Below are positions 7,064 through 15,271 of a stretch of 16,989 nucleotides of DNA, one piece after another. Both the position numbers and the translations under genes were made by a program. Under the pieces are notes generated by a model that saw only the letters and a program-made list of their open reading frames with translations, had not been told where the DNA came from and searched no databases. The stretch lies in contig CACZSC010000208.1 in the NCBI GenBank assembly GCA_902783755.1, positions 1-16,989 on the forward strand, given 5' to 3'. Origin of the DNA: an uncultured Ruminococcus sp. Lineage in GTDB: Bacteria; Bacillota; Clostridia; Oscillospirales; CAG-272. Numbering within the stretch: position 1 is the stretch's first letter; the number at the start of each line of letters is the position of its first letter.

Positions 7064-8170
7064 TCAGTAGGCGGATTCCTTTCCGGAAGCCTGCACTGTG
7101 TATCTGTCAAGTATCTCGCGGTCGTATTCTATCTCGGCGGCTCCTTTGTCCAACAGGTCCGCGAACCTGTTCTGTTTCCTGTCCTCCACATATGAGCCGA
7201 AGAAGTCAGAAAGGTCTTCATCTTCCCAGGGCCTGTCGTCCATCTCGAGGCGCATGACATAGCTGGTGCCGTATTCCGTCTCGATTTTCTTCCACTGGCC
7301 GGGCTCAAGGCTGAAGGCGCATTCGATCACTTCAGGTATGAAATCGGAATTCTTTTTCAGGTAATAGCCCCTGTCGTAAAGTCTGTCCTCAGAGCAGGCT
7401 TCGTACAGTTCACGGAAATCCGTGCCCGCCTCAAGCTCTCTGTCTATGAAGGCTGTGAGCCTGTCCTTTTCCTCCTTCAGCTCTCCGGACAGGGGGACCG
7501 TGTTCTGGTATCCCGACGGACCGTATACCGCGTATCCGTTCTCATCGGTCTCATACTGGTACCTGTCGTTCACGTAGAGATGCAGGAACCTCACGTAGTT
7601 GCTGTCGAGATATGACGCCAGGTATTCGTCGTCCGCGTCCAGCTTTCCGGTCTTCTTCAGGTTGCTGTAAACGGTGTATACCTTTTCGTCCCTTATGATC
7701 ATTTCGAACACATCATCCCGTGAAAGACCGTATTTCGAGAGGTCCTTTTCAAGGGAGCTTCCCTCGGATTTAAGGTATTCGTCTCTCTCATCGAGCTCTT
7801 CGTTTATGCTGTCGAGATAGGAACTGCTGAGGCTGAACTTTCCGGATTCGAACATATAGTCTGCGACCAGATATCTCGAAACGTTTGTCAGCACCTCTTC
7901 AAAGAGCCTTTCCTCACCGGTCCTGTATCCTATCTTCGATCTGTAGAATTCGGGCGTGTCGCTGAAGTCGGCATATGTCTCGCCGAACCTGTATTTGTAT
8001 TTCGCGAGATACAGTTTGAACTCGCCTTCGGTTATGACCCTGTCCCTGTACGTCATCACCGGGTCTTTCAGATATGTGACTTTTTCATCTGAAGAGCAGG
8101 AGACAAGGAAGGAAGACGCAGTCATAAGGACCGCGATGATTATAATGATCGTCTTTTTCAGTGTTGCCAT
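7064..8170 (-). CDS. PrsA/SurA-like lipoprotein (degenerate parvulin domain)
   Basis: This 368-residue lipoprotein has a lipobox FLVSC with Cys25 as the anchor, so it should sit on the outer face of the membrane. Residues 40-180 look like a SurA/PrsA N-terminal helical chaperone region (VITEGEFKLYLAKYKYRF, SLEKDLSKYGLSRDDVFEMIIRDEKVY). Residues about 190-330 follow the parvulin order: a RFLHLYV strand, an FRELYEACSED helix, DRGYYLKKN, then FIPEVIECAFSLEPGQWKKIE and EYGTSYVMRLE. The usual GGDLG loop is altered. The C-terminal YGxHII histidine is replaced (YGTSYVM), and an insertion of about 35 residues follows the first strand, so isomerase activity is doubtful and a folding-chaperone role is more likely. 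The start codon shares one base with the mfd stop (TGATG), and GGAGG lies 9-10 nt upstream. A peptidyl-prolyl isomerase next to mfd is a known Clostridia arrangement. Confidence 0.8.
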   Translation of the reverse strand: MATLKKTIIIIIAVLMTASSFLVSCSSDEKVTYLKDPVMTYRDRVITEGEFKLYLAKYKYRFGETYADFSDTPEFYRSKIGYRTGEERLFEEVLTNVSRYLVADYMFESGKFSLSSSYLDSINEELDERDEYLKSEGSSLEKDLSKYGLSRDDVFEMIIRDEKVYTVYSNLKKTGKLDADDEYLASYLDSNYVRFLHLYVNDRYQYETDENGYAVYGPSGYQNTVPLSGELKEEKDRLTAFIDRELEAGTDFRELYEACSEDRLYDRGYYLKKNSDFIPEVIECAFSLEPGQWKKIETEYGTSYVMRLEMDDRPWEDEDLSDFFGSYVEDRKQNRFADLLDKGAAEIEYDREILDRYTVQASGKESAY

Positions 8171-11100
8171 CAGCTTTCCGCCTCCGTTTTCGGGCTCTCC
8201 TCCTCGCAGTACCTGCAGTATTCCTTAAGAAGATCCAGCAGGAATTCGGTGTTCCGTATATTGGAGCTGTACTTCACGGATATGAAGGGATCCTGTCCCA
8301 GACTCACCCTGAAGCCGAGAGCAGGATGCTTTCTGTTCAGTTCCTGGATCGCCCTCGCGTTTATGTTCTTCGTATAGAAGTGGAAATATCCGTCGTTCTG
8401 GGTTATCTTCTTTATCGATGCCTGCCTGCCGAGGGCCCTGATCCTTGCGATCCTGCACAGATTGACGGCCTGGGAGTTGGGTTCGCCGTACCTGTCGCAC
8501 ATCTCGTCGATAAGATCGTCGTAATCCTCTTCGGTGTCTATGAGGGCTATCCGTTTGTACATGTCCATCCTCTGGGGAGCGGAAGCGATATATGACTTGG
8601 TAAGATATGCGTCGCACTTTATGTCCACGACGCAGTCCTCTGCGCGCTTCTTAAGAGGCTCGCCCTTTTCTTCGATGACAGCTTCCTCGAGGAGCTTCAT
8701 GTACAGATCGTATCCGACAGCGTTCAGATGGCCGTGCTGTTCTGCCCCCAGAAGGTTGCCGGCGCCTCTTATCTCAAGGTCCCGGAGCGCTATCCTGAAG
8801 CCTGCGCCGAACTCGGCGTATTCCCTTAGCGCGGAGAGCCTCTTCTGGGCTATCTCGGAGATCTCCTTTCCTTTTCTGTAAGTCAGATATGCGAAAGCCC
8901 TGACGGAAGACCTTCCCACGCGTCCCCTTATCTGGTGCAGCTGCGCCAGGCCGTACCGGTCCGCGTTCTCGATTATGAGGGTGTTTGCAGTGGGAACGTC
9001 GACGCCTGTCTCTATGATGGTGGTACACACGAGGATGTCTATCTCACGCCTGAGCAGCATGCTCCAGACTTCTTCTATATCGTCCTTGTCCATGCGCCCG
9101 TGGGCAACGGCTATCCGCGCTTCCGGTATGTCGTTCTTCAGCCTGTCGGCTATGTGATAGATCTCCTCGATCCTGTTGTACATGTAGAAGACCTGTCCGC
9201 CCCGTCTCAGCTCCCGGCGTATGGCTTCGTTTATGACCATCTCGTCGTATTCCATGACGTAGGTCTGCACCGGAGATCTCAGCCCGGGAGCGTCCTCGAG
9301 GATGCTCATGTCCACGATTCCGCCCATAGACATGTTGAGAGTCCTCGGTATGGGGGTGGCGGTAAGGGTCAGAACGTCGGCGTTCACGGCCAGCTTCTTG
9401 AGCTTCTCCTTCTGGGCCACGCCGAACCTCTGCTCCTCGTCTATTATAATCAGCCCCAGGTCCTTGAACTCTATGTCCTTGGATATGATCCTGTGGGTCC
9501 CTATGATTATATCCGTCTCGCCCCTGGCCAGCTTTCTCAGTGACAGCTGCTGCTCCTTGGTGCTCCTGAACCTCGACAGCATGTCGACCCTCACGGGGAA
9601 GGAGCGCATGCGGCTCTGGAAGGTCTGGAGATGCTGGTAGGCAAGGATCGTGGTGGGAACCAGCACCGCCACCTGCTTGCCGCTCATCACGGCCTTGAAG
9701 GCGGCCCTGATGGCCACCTCGGTCTTCCCGTATCCCACGTCTCCGCAGAGGAGCCTGTCCATGGGGTAGGGCCTCTCCATGTCGCGTCGGATGTCCTCTA
9801 TCGCCTGAAGCTGTCCGTCGGTCTCCTCGTATTCGAACTCAGAGGCGAAGTCACGCATCATGGCGTCGTCGGGATCGAAGGCGATGCCGGCGGTCCTGCG
9901 GCGTCTCGCGTAAAGCTCTATGAGCTCCTTCGCCATCTCCTTGGTGGAAGCCTTTGCCTTGCTCTTGGCCCTCTGCCATTCGGCTCCTCCCATCTTTGAG
10001 AGGCGTATGTTCTCGACGTCGGCGCTTCCTATGTATTTTGAGACGTGGTCCAGCTGGTCCACGGGGATGAACAGCTTGTCTGTACCCGCGTATTTGATGG
10101 AAACGTAGTCCCTGGTGCTCCCGGCCACCGTAAGGGTCTCAAGCCCAAGGTACTGTCCCACGCCGTATGCGTCGTGCACCACGATGTCGCCGACATTGAG
10201 GTCAGCGTAGGACATTATGGCTTCCGTGGCCTTCAGTCTTTTCTTCTTCCTGATGATGGGTACCTTGTTCTTTGAAGGCCTGGAGTTCTGCCTTGAGAAA
10301 TTCATGAGAGCGAACTTCGGCTTCGCTATCTCGTATCCGGAGGTGAACTGTCCCACGGAGAACACCACGGGAAGCCTTCCGTCGTGAGGCTTTATGTCCC
10401 TCAGGTTCAGACCGTTATCCGATACGACCGTCAGATTCATGTCTGACAGTGCCTGCATTATCCCGGTCTTTTCAGTCTCGGTGGCGCAGATCACCTGGCA
10501 AAGGTATCTGTTCTCGGTGTATTTCAGCATGTCTTCTGCAAGTCTTGAGAAATTACCGTCGTATGACGAAACATGCCTGATGTTCCAGAGATATGTGTTT
10601 TCGGATCTTAGGCCGGGGAGGTTCCTCGGCAGGGTGTCGACGAAGAGCGTGGGACCTGACTGTCTCGAATACAGTTCCTCGAAGTCCCTCGAATATGAAG
10701 ATCCCTTCTGGGCAGGCAGGACGTACGCGTCCACGGCCTCGTTAACGCTCTGAAGGAGCAGCTTGCCGTCGGCCTCGGTCTTCTCGCGGCATCCGTTTGT
10801 GTCGCATATCACGAGGGGACCGGTCACGTAATCCAGCAGGCAAGGCGCCTCGGGGTATATCACCGGCAGGTACTTGTCCCCGAAGTTTATCTCAGCCATG
10901 TTGCGGAAGTCTTCGATTTCCTTCCTGAGCTCACGCCTGGCGTTTTCGACCATTCCGTCTGATGCGGCGCTGTCGAGCCTTCTGAGATGCTTTTCTATCA
11001 GTGAAATTATCTCGTTCCTCTTGCTGTCCGACAGTATTATCTCGCGGACCGGGGCTATGGTGAGGGATCCCTCCAGCATCTCGGTGAACCTCTGGGTATC

Positions 11101-11751
11101 CGTGTCGAAGTAGCCCATTCGGTCTATCTCGTCTCCGAACAGCTCGATCCTCACGGCGCTGCCTTCCGGCGGATATACGTCTATGATGCCGCCCCTCACG
11201 GCGAACTGACCCACGGACTCCACGAGCTCGACCCTCGCGTATCCCGCCGACACCAGGAGAGATGTGAACTTCTCGGTGTCGATGGCTGTGCTGGCGTCTA
11301 TCCTTATGGCGGAGTTCCTGAGGAACTCCGGCGGAGGAGCGATCTGCAGGAGCGCGTCCGGGGTGGTGCAGATAACCTGTATTTTCCTGTCAGAAAGGCC
11401 GCACAGGGCGGTCAGTATCTCAAGCCGTATGCCTTCGTAATCGTGGGAGGACACTATGTTGAGGAAGCAGTAGTCCCTCTTCGGGTAGAATACGGAATCG
11501 ACGCCTACGGACCTGAGCAGCCCGTTGAGATCCATTGCCTCCTTCTGATCCGGGAACACCACTGTCACAGGACTCCCGGAAACAGAACAATCCTCACAGA
11601 GACATGTGAGGAAGATGTATTCAGAACCTTCGCTTATCCCGTTGATGGAATAAGGGTACCGTTTCCCGTAGACCGGGGACTGCAGGGATGACTTCAGCGC
11701 CCTGTACTCACCTGTGGCCCGGAAAACGTCGCAGAGAAAATCGTAATTCAT
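8170..11751 (-). CDS. mfd: Transcription-repair coupling factor Mfd
   Basis: This 1193-residue ATP-dependent DNA translocase removes RNA polymerase stalled at DNA lesions and recruits UvrA for nucleotide excision repair. The domain order is complete: an N-terminal UvrB-homology region (about 1-350), then the RNA-polymerase-interacting domain beginning VGDIVVHDAYGVGQYLG near residue 520. The superfamily 2 helicase motor follows: Walker A GDVGYGKTE with Lys676, DEEQ at 771-774, TATPIPRTL, and GRVGRS near 945. A C-terminal Mfd domain that binds UvrA completes the protein. The length is close to other Gram-positive Mfd proteins. The start ATG at 11751 has only a weak AAAG upstream and lies 16 nt after the pth stop. 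It shares a base with the downstream PrsA-like start. Confidence 0.97.
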   Translation of the reverse strand: MNYDFLCDVFRATGEYRALKSSLQSPVYGKRYPYSINGISEGSEYIFLTCLCEDCSVSGSPVTVVFPDQKEAMDLNGLLRSVGVDSVFYPKRDYCFLNIVSSHDYEGIRLEILTALCGLSDRKIQVICTTPDALLQIAPPPEFLRNSAIRIDASTAIDTEKFTSLLVSAGYARVELVESVGQFAVRGGIIDVYPPEGSAVRIELFGDEIDRMGYFDTDTQRFTEMLEGSLTIAPVREIILSDSKRNEIISLIEKHLRRLDSAASDGMVENARRELRKEIEDFRNMAEINFGDKYLPVIYPEAPCLLDYVTGPLVICDTNGCREKTEADGKLLLQSVNEAVDAYVLPAQKGSSYSRDFEELYSRQSGPTLFVDTLPRNLPGLRSENTYLWNIRHVSSYDGNFSRLAEDMLKYTENRYLCQVICATETEKTGIMQALSDMNLTVVSDNGLNLRDIKPHDGRLPVVFSVGQFTSGYEIAKPKFALMNFSRQNSRPSKNKVPIIRKKKRLKATEAIMSYADLNVGDIVVHDAYGVGQYLGLETLTVAGSTRDYVSIKYAGTDKLFIPVDQLDHVSKYIGSADVENIRLSKMGGAEWQRAKSKAKASTKEMAKELIELYARRRRTAGIAFDPDDAMMRDFASEFEYEETDGQLQAIEDIRRDMERPYPMDRLLCGDVGYGKTEVAIRAAFKAVMSGKQVAVLVPTTILAYQHLQTFQSRMRSFPVRVDMLSRFRSTKEQQLSLRKLARGETDIIIGTHRIISKDIEFKDLGLIIIDEEQRFGVAQKEKLKKLAVNADVLTLTATPIPRTLNMSMGGIVDMSILEDAPGLRSPVQTYVMEYDEMVINEAIRRELRRGGQVFYMYNRIEEIYHIADRLKNDIPEARIAVAHGRMDKDDIEEVWSMLLRREIDILVCTTIIETGVDVPTANTLIIENADRYGLAQLHQIRGRVGRSSVRAFAYLTYRKGKEISEIAQKRLSALREYAEFGAGFRIALRDLEIRGAGNLLGAEQHGHLNAVGYDLYMKLLEEAVIEEKGEPLKKRAEDCVVDIKCDAYLTKSYIASAPQRMDMYKRIALIDTEEDYDDLIDEMCDRYGEPNSQAVNLCRIARIRALGRQASIKKITQNDGYFHFYTKNINARAIQELNRKHPALGFRVSLGQDPFISVKYSSNIRNTEFLLDLLKEYCRYCEEESPKTEAES

Positions 11752-11767
11752 TCTTTATTACCGTTTG

Positions 11768-12397
11768 TCAGAATGCCATGCCGTTGAACTTGCCCATGGC
11801 TTCGTCGGTCTTTCCCGACACTATCATGCCTACCGCCTCGTCGCAGCAGTCGCCGATCCTGCGTACCGTTTCGATCTCTTCGTCCGTAAGCTTGCCGAGG
11901 ACCCAGTCCTTGAGCTCGTAGTCCGCCGGCTTCTGTCCGATGCCTATCCTGATCCTGGGGAACGCCTCGGAATCCAGCATCTCTATGATGCTCTCAAGTC
12001 CGTTGTGCCCGCCCGGGGAACCTGATTTCCTTATCCTCATCCTTCCGGGCTGAAGATTGATGTCGTCAGACAGGACTATCACATTTTCGGGTTCTATCTT
12101 ATAGTACGAAGCCGCCTTCTCAACCGCGTTGCCTGACAGGTTCATGTATGTCATGGGCTTCATCATGAGTACTCTTTTCCCCGAGAAGTCGCATTCGCAT
12201 GTCAGTGCGTCGAACTTTGAATAGGATATCCTGACGCCGTGCCTCTCCGCTATGCGGTCTATGGCGATGTATCCGCAGTTGTGCCTGGTCTTCGCGTATC
12301 TGTCGCCGGGATTGCCCAGGCCCACAAGGAGATACTCGATCCTGCCTCTCGGTTCGGTGTTCGCTATTTTTCTGAAAAGGTCGAAAATGCTCGGCAT
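11768..12397 (-). CDS. pth: Peptidyl-tRNA hydrolase
   Basis: This 209-residue cytosolic enzyme cleaves the ester bond of peptidyl-tRNAs released by stalled ribosomes, recycling tRNA. Bacterial Pth motifs are all present: VGLGNPG with Asn29, TRHNCG with the catalytic-type His39, KPMTYMNLSG, SDDINLQPGRMRIR with Asp111, and GSPGGHNGLES with Asn132. The start is ATG 12397, because CGGAGG sits 6 nt upstream; the frame can extend to 12430 with no site. About 20 residues precede the usual first strand, longer than in E. coli. It is the first gene of the operon with mfd, a common pairing in Firmicutes. No convincing promoter is seen between it and the terminator at 12429-12455. Confidence 0.95.
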   Translation of the reverse strand: MPSIFDLFRKIANTEPRGRIEYLLVGLGNPGDRYAKTRHNCGYIAIDRIAERHGVRISYSKFDALTCECDFSGKRVLMMKPMTYMNLSGNAVEKAASYYKIEPENVIVLSDDINLQPGRMRIRKSGSPGGHNGLESIIEMLDSEAFPRIRIGIGQKPADYELKDWVLGKLTDEEIETVRRIGDCCDEAVGMIVSGKTDEAMGKFNGMAF

Positions 12398-12428
12398 ATG
12401 CGCCTCCGAAATAGTATTCCAGACAGCC

Positions 12429-12455
12429 AAAAAGCCTGCCGTAAGGCAGGAAGGC
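12429..12455 (-). terminator. Terminator of the MBL-fold gene
   Basis: A 6-bp GC-rich stem, CCTGCC (12435-12440) with GGCAGG (12445-12450), has a GTAA/TTAC tetraloop and is followed on the minus strand by CTTTTTGG. It begins at the stop codon of the MBL-fold gene and ends about 32 nt before the pth start. Confidence 0.75.
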
Positions 12456-13156
12456 TACTGTATGTTCTCCTGATCCCCGGGTCGCATGGGGATCACTTTG
12501 CTTCTGTAGGGTTTCGATACCGGGTCCTGCAGGAATTCCGTCACGATCCTGTCAGGGCCGAAGAGATGCATGGGCACCGCGTGCTGAATCCTGAATTTCG
12601 TCATGTAGTAGTTGAAAGCCAGGCAGGAATAGATCCCCAGCCGCGTGTCCAGGGGAAGGAAGGCCATGTGTATCACCCGTCCGCTGAGCCTCTTCGTGTA
12701 GTTCTCGAAGGTCTTCGTCATCTCATAGGCTTCGGCTTCCGTCATGCTCTCCCAAAGCCACAGGTTAAGGTCTCCCGCGTGGAAGATGTTCTTTCCGTCA
12801 GTGTTCACGAGATAAGCAAGTCCCTGGTCGGTGGAGGGAAGGGTCCTGAACTTCAGCTTCGAGTCTATAGTGATGTCCTGGTCCGGGACGGCAAAGACTG
12901 CGTCATCGACGCCGAAGGATGCCGGTATCTTTCCGGGAATGTCATATGAGAGCACGTACCGGACATCGTCCCGCGACTCCCTCAGGCTGAATATGTCCCG
13001 GTTGAAATGATCGAAATGTGAATGGGACACAAACACCGTGACGCTCTTGTCCTTCGGGAGCTTCGGAAGGGTCCCGGTGTAGTAGTCGAAGATGATAAAA
13101 TTGCTCTCCGACTCCACGGTGAATCCGCTGTGCCCCAGGAAATTGACTATGACCAT
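12455..13156 (-). CDS. Metallo-beta-lactamase-fold hydrolase
   Basis: This 233-residue protein of the MBL-fold superfamily resembles the UlaG/YycJ-like small soluble hydrolases. It opens with VNFLGHSGFTVE and carries the zinc motif SHSHFDHF (His45, His47, Asp49, His50). FHAGDLNLW supplies a further metal ligand region, and VPMHLFG supplies a late histidine. The substrate is unknown. The start is ATG 13156, with GAGG 5 nt before it, adjoining another ATG at 13159. The longer frame from 13192 is rejected because the -10 of a very good promoter (13183-13188) lies inside it. There is no signal peptide, so the protein is cytosolic. It is divergent from the nahK operon across about 190 bp and may share control with it. 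Confidence 0.88.
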   Translation of the reverse strand: MVIVNFLGHSGFTVESESNFIIFDYYTGTLPKLPKDKSVTVFVSHSHFDHFNRDIFSLRESRDDVRYVLSYDIPGKIPASFGVDDAVFAVPDQDITIDSKLKFRTLPSTDQGLAYLVNTDGKNIFHAGDLNLWLWESMTEAEAYEMTKTFENYTKRLSGRVIHMAFLPLDTRLGIYSCLAFNYYMTKFRIQHAVPMHLFGPDRIVTEFLQDPVSKPYRSKVIPMRPGDQENIQ

Positions 13157-13182
13157 CATATCCTCGGATTTCAGTTTTTCTG

Positions 13183-13211
13183 ATTCTACCATTTTAGCGG
13201 AGCAAAGTCAA
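13183..13211 (-). promoter_or_regulatory. Sigma-A-type promoter of the MBL-fold gene
   Basis: On the minus strand, -35 TTGACT (13211-13206), a 17-nt spacer and -10 TAGAAT (13188-13183) predict initiation near 13176. That leaves only about 20 nt, holding the GAGG ribosome binding site, before the ATG at 13156. Confidence 0.75.
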
Positions 13212-13256
13212 CCGCCGATCCGGGCATAACTTACAAAATAATAATATATGTTTATC

Positions 13257-13285
13257 TTGCTTTCCCGCCTGTTTTGTAGTACAAT
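13257..13285 (+). promoter_or_regulatory. Sigma-A-type promoter of the nahK operon
   Basis: The elements are -35 TTGCTT (13257-13262), a 17-nt spacer and -10 TACAAT (13280-13285). Initiation is expected near 13292, giving a leader of about 54 nt before the ATG at 13346. The -10 and start point are covered by an inverted repeat. An AT-rich block lies upstream (13228-13256). Confidence 0.8.
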
Positions 13286-13309
13286 AACTTGAGTTATTGT
13301 GCAAATAAC
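13281..13309 (+). promoter_or_regulatory. Putative operator: palindrome with a third half-site
   Basis: Perfect 9-bp arms ACAATAACT (13281-13289) and AGTTATTGT (13292-13300) are separated by TG. The second arm also pairs with a downstream copy: GTTATT (13293-13298) with AATAAC (13304-13309), 5 nt apart. Thus three AATAAC half-sites run through the -10 element and the transcription start. The position fits a repressor that blocks initiation. No regulator gene is in the window, so the protein family is unknown. Confidence 0.6.
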
Positions 13310-13345
13310 GTTTCACATTAAACCCGCGAAAGGTAAACATTCATC

Positions 13346-14428
13346 ATGGACCAGGAATTCAAGGAAGTTCTCGGCGCATTCGGCCTTGAGCTTCACGTAT
13401 CCGACTACGGCAACGGACACATAAACGACACCTACATAGTCCAGGGGCCGGAAAGAGTCATCATCCAGAGGATCAACAGCAACGTCTTCAGGCAGCCGGA
13501 GCTTGTGATGGACAACATACTGAACGTCACAGAGTATCTGAGGAAGATAATAGCAGAGGAAGGCGGAGACCCCGATGTGGAGACCCTAAGCGTCATCACC
13601 ACCACCGACGGGAAACCCTACTACAGATCCACGACAGGCGGATACTACCGCGTATACAAGTTCATAAGGGGAGTCTCCTACGACGAGATAACCGACGTGT
13701 CGCAGCTGTACCATGCCGCGAAAGCCTTCGGCAAGTTCACAAACATGCTTGCAGACTATCCGGCTGACACGCTTCACGAAGTCATCCCGAAGTTCCACGA
13801 CACCAGGAACAGATACAGGAATTTCAAGGATTCCGTTGCAAGGGACGCATCCGGCAGGGCACACACATGTCCCGACGAGATAAAGTTCGTCCTTGACCGT
13901 GAGTGCAACTGCGGTATCGTGGTCGACGGTCTGGCCGACGGCTCCATACCCCTCAGAGTCACACACAACGACACAAAGCTCAACAACGTGCTCCTTGATC
14001 CCGATACGGGAGAGGGAGTCTGCGTCATAGACCTCGACACCGTCATGCCCGGATCCCTGCTCTACGACTACGGCGACGCTCTCAGGTTCGGAGGATCTTC
14101 CGGAGCCGAGGACGAAAAGGATCTTTCGAAGATCAGGTTCGTGGTCGAAAACTTCCGCGCCTTCACCGAAGGATATATCGAATCCATGCCTTCCATAACG
14201 GCAAGGGAGCTGGAGCTCCTTCCTTTCTCAATCAAGCTCATGACCCTGGAGTGCGGTCTCAGGTTCCTGGCTGACTACATAGACGGGGACGTCTATTTCA
14301 AGACGGCATATCCCGAGCACAACCTGGTCCGCGCAAGGACCCAGTTCAAGCTCATAAGCGACATCGAGGCGATGATGCCGGAGCTGAACGCCATAGTCTC
14401 GGAGATCGCCGCCAAGCACGGTCACTGA
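13346..14428 (+). CDS. nahK: N-acetylhexosamine 1-kinase-like (NahK family)
   Basis: This 360-residue kinase has the aminoglycoside-phosphotransferase fold. It resembles NahK/LnpB of bifidobacteria, which phosphorylates GlcNAc and GalNAc at the anomeric carbon using ATP. Shared features run along the whole protein: YGNGHINDTYIV (nucleotide loop), WRVYKFI-like YRVYKFIRGVSY, and KFHDT. DGSIPLRVTHNDTKLNN carries the catalytic-type Asp209. VIDLDTVMPGS has metal-binding Asp229, and LECGLRFLADYIDGDVYF and YPEHNLVR.RTQ follow. The length equals that of NahK. The start ATG at 13346 has AAAGG 12 nt upstream, rather distant. It is the first gene of the operon with three esterases and a transporter. Related anomeric kinases act on other sugars, so GlcNAc/GalNAc is the leading but unproven substrate. 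No lacto-N-biose phosphorylase is in the window. Confidence 0.85.
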   Translation: MDQEFKEVLGAFGLELHVSDYGNGHINDTYIVQGPERVIIQRINSNVFRQPELVMDNILNVTEYLRKIIAEEGGDPDVETLSVITTTDGKPYYRSTTGGYYRVYKFIRGVSYDEITDVSQLYHAAKAFGKFTNMLADYPADTLHEVIPKFHDTRNRYRNFKDSVARDASGRAHTCPDEIKFVLDRECNCGIVVDGLADGSIPLRVTHNDTKLNNVLLDPDTGEGVCVIDLDTVMPGSLLYDYGDALRFGGSSGAEDEKDLSKIRFVVENFRAFTEGYIESMPSITARELELLPFSIKLMTLECGLRFLADYIDGDVYFKTAYPEHNLVRARTQFKLISDIEAMMPELNAIVSEIAAKHGH

Positions 14429-14448
14429 AATATACCGGAGGTTTTTCC

Positions 14449-15234
14449 GTGAAAAGGACGATAAGGCTCTGGAACGGCGTCCCGGGACATGACAGGGAAT
14501 CCACTCTGATGGAATACTATCCCGCCGCTGACAAAAAGACAGAGGCTGCAGTAGTGATACTTCCCGGAGGCGGATATACGCACCATGCCGATCACGAGGG
14601 ACGCGGATATGCCGAATATCTCAATTCCCTTGGTATGGACGCCTTCGTCGTATACTACAGCGTCTGGCCCAACGCCTTCCCGCTTCCTCTCCTGGACGCG
14701 AGAAGGGCCATGAGATACATAAGGCGCAACTCAGTAGACTTCGGCGTGGATCCCCGCAGGATAGCGGTCATGGGCTCATCTGCAGGCGGGCATCTTGCCG
14801 CCCTGCTTGCAAATTATGTAAGCAGCATAGCTGGAGAGGATCTCGATTACATCGACACCTTCCCGTACAGGCCGGACGCCACGATACTGTGCTATTCGCT
14901 TATTACGGTCCCCCGCGAAGACCAGCCGGCATACCACTGCTTCCAGTGCCTCTGCGGTGAAAGTACCGAATTCTCATCGCTCTCAGCAGACAGGCTCGTG
15001 ACGGAAAATACACCGCCTGCATTCATATTCCACACATCCAGGGATTCCATCGTAGACGTGCGAAACAGCTATGCCTATGCTGCGGCCCTGAAGAGAAATC
15101 ATGTACCGTTCGAGATGCATATATTCGAGCACGGCAGCCACGGCGGCGGCACGTTCACACAGGATCCCTACGTGGGGCAGTGGACAAAACTGCTCGAGAA
15201 CTGGCTTATAAGCAAAAAATGGCTGAACAGATAA
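14449..15234 (+). CDS. Alpha/beta-hydrolase esterase, paralogue 1
   Basis: This 261-residue cytosolic alpha/beta-hydrolase of the acetyl-esterase/lipase type (hormone-sensitive-lipase or BD-FAE-like) has no signal peptide. The oxyanion-hole strand is VVILPGGGY. The nucleophile elbow GSSAGGH carries Ser111. The acid is probably Asp199 (TSRDSIVD), and the base is His231 in GSHGGG. FPLPLLDARRAMRYIRR, conserved in all three paralogues, precedes the elbow. The start is GTG 14449, with GGAGG 7 nt upstream, 20 nt after nahK. This family often removes acetyl or short acyl groups from sugars; that substrate is inferred from the kinase neighbour. It is closest to paralogue 2, including the shared tail SHGGGTF.QDPYVGQW. 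Confidence 0.85.
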   Translation: MKRTIRLWNGVPGHDRESTLMEYYPAADKKTEAAVVILPGGGYTHHADHEGRGYAEYLNSLGMDAFVVYYSVWPNAFPLPLLDARRAMRYIRRNSVDFGVDPRRIAVMGSSAGGHLAALLANYVSSIAGEDLDYIDTFPYRPDATILCYSLITVPREDQPAYHCFQCLCGESTEFSSLSADRLVTENTPPAFIFHTSRDSIVDVRNSYAYAAALKRNHVPFEMHIFEHGSHGGGTFTQDPYVGQWTKLLENWLISKKWLNR

Positions 15235-15271
15235 CGACACAACATTTTCTTCAATAATGGAGATTCCGCAA

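Noticed and set aside
8935..9543. 202-codon plus-strand frame inside mfd
   Set aside because: It lies opposite the conserved helicase motifs of Mfd and has no independent coding evidence.
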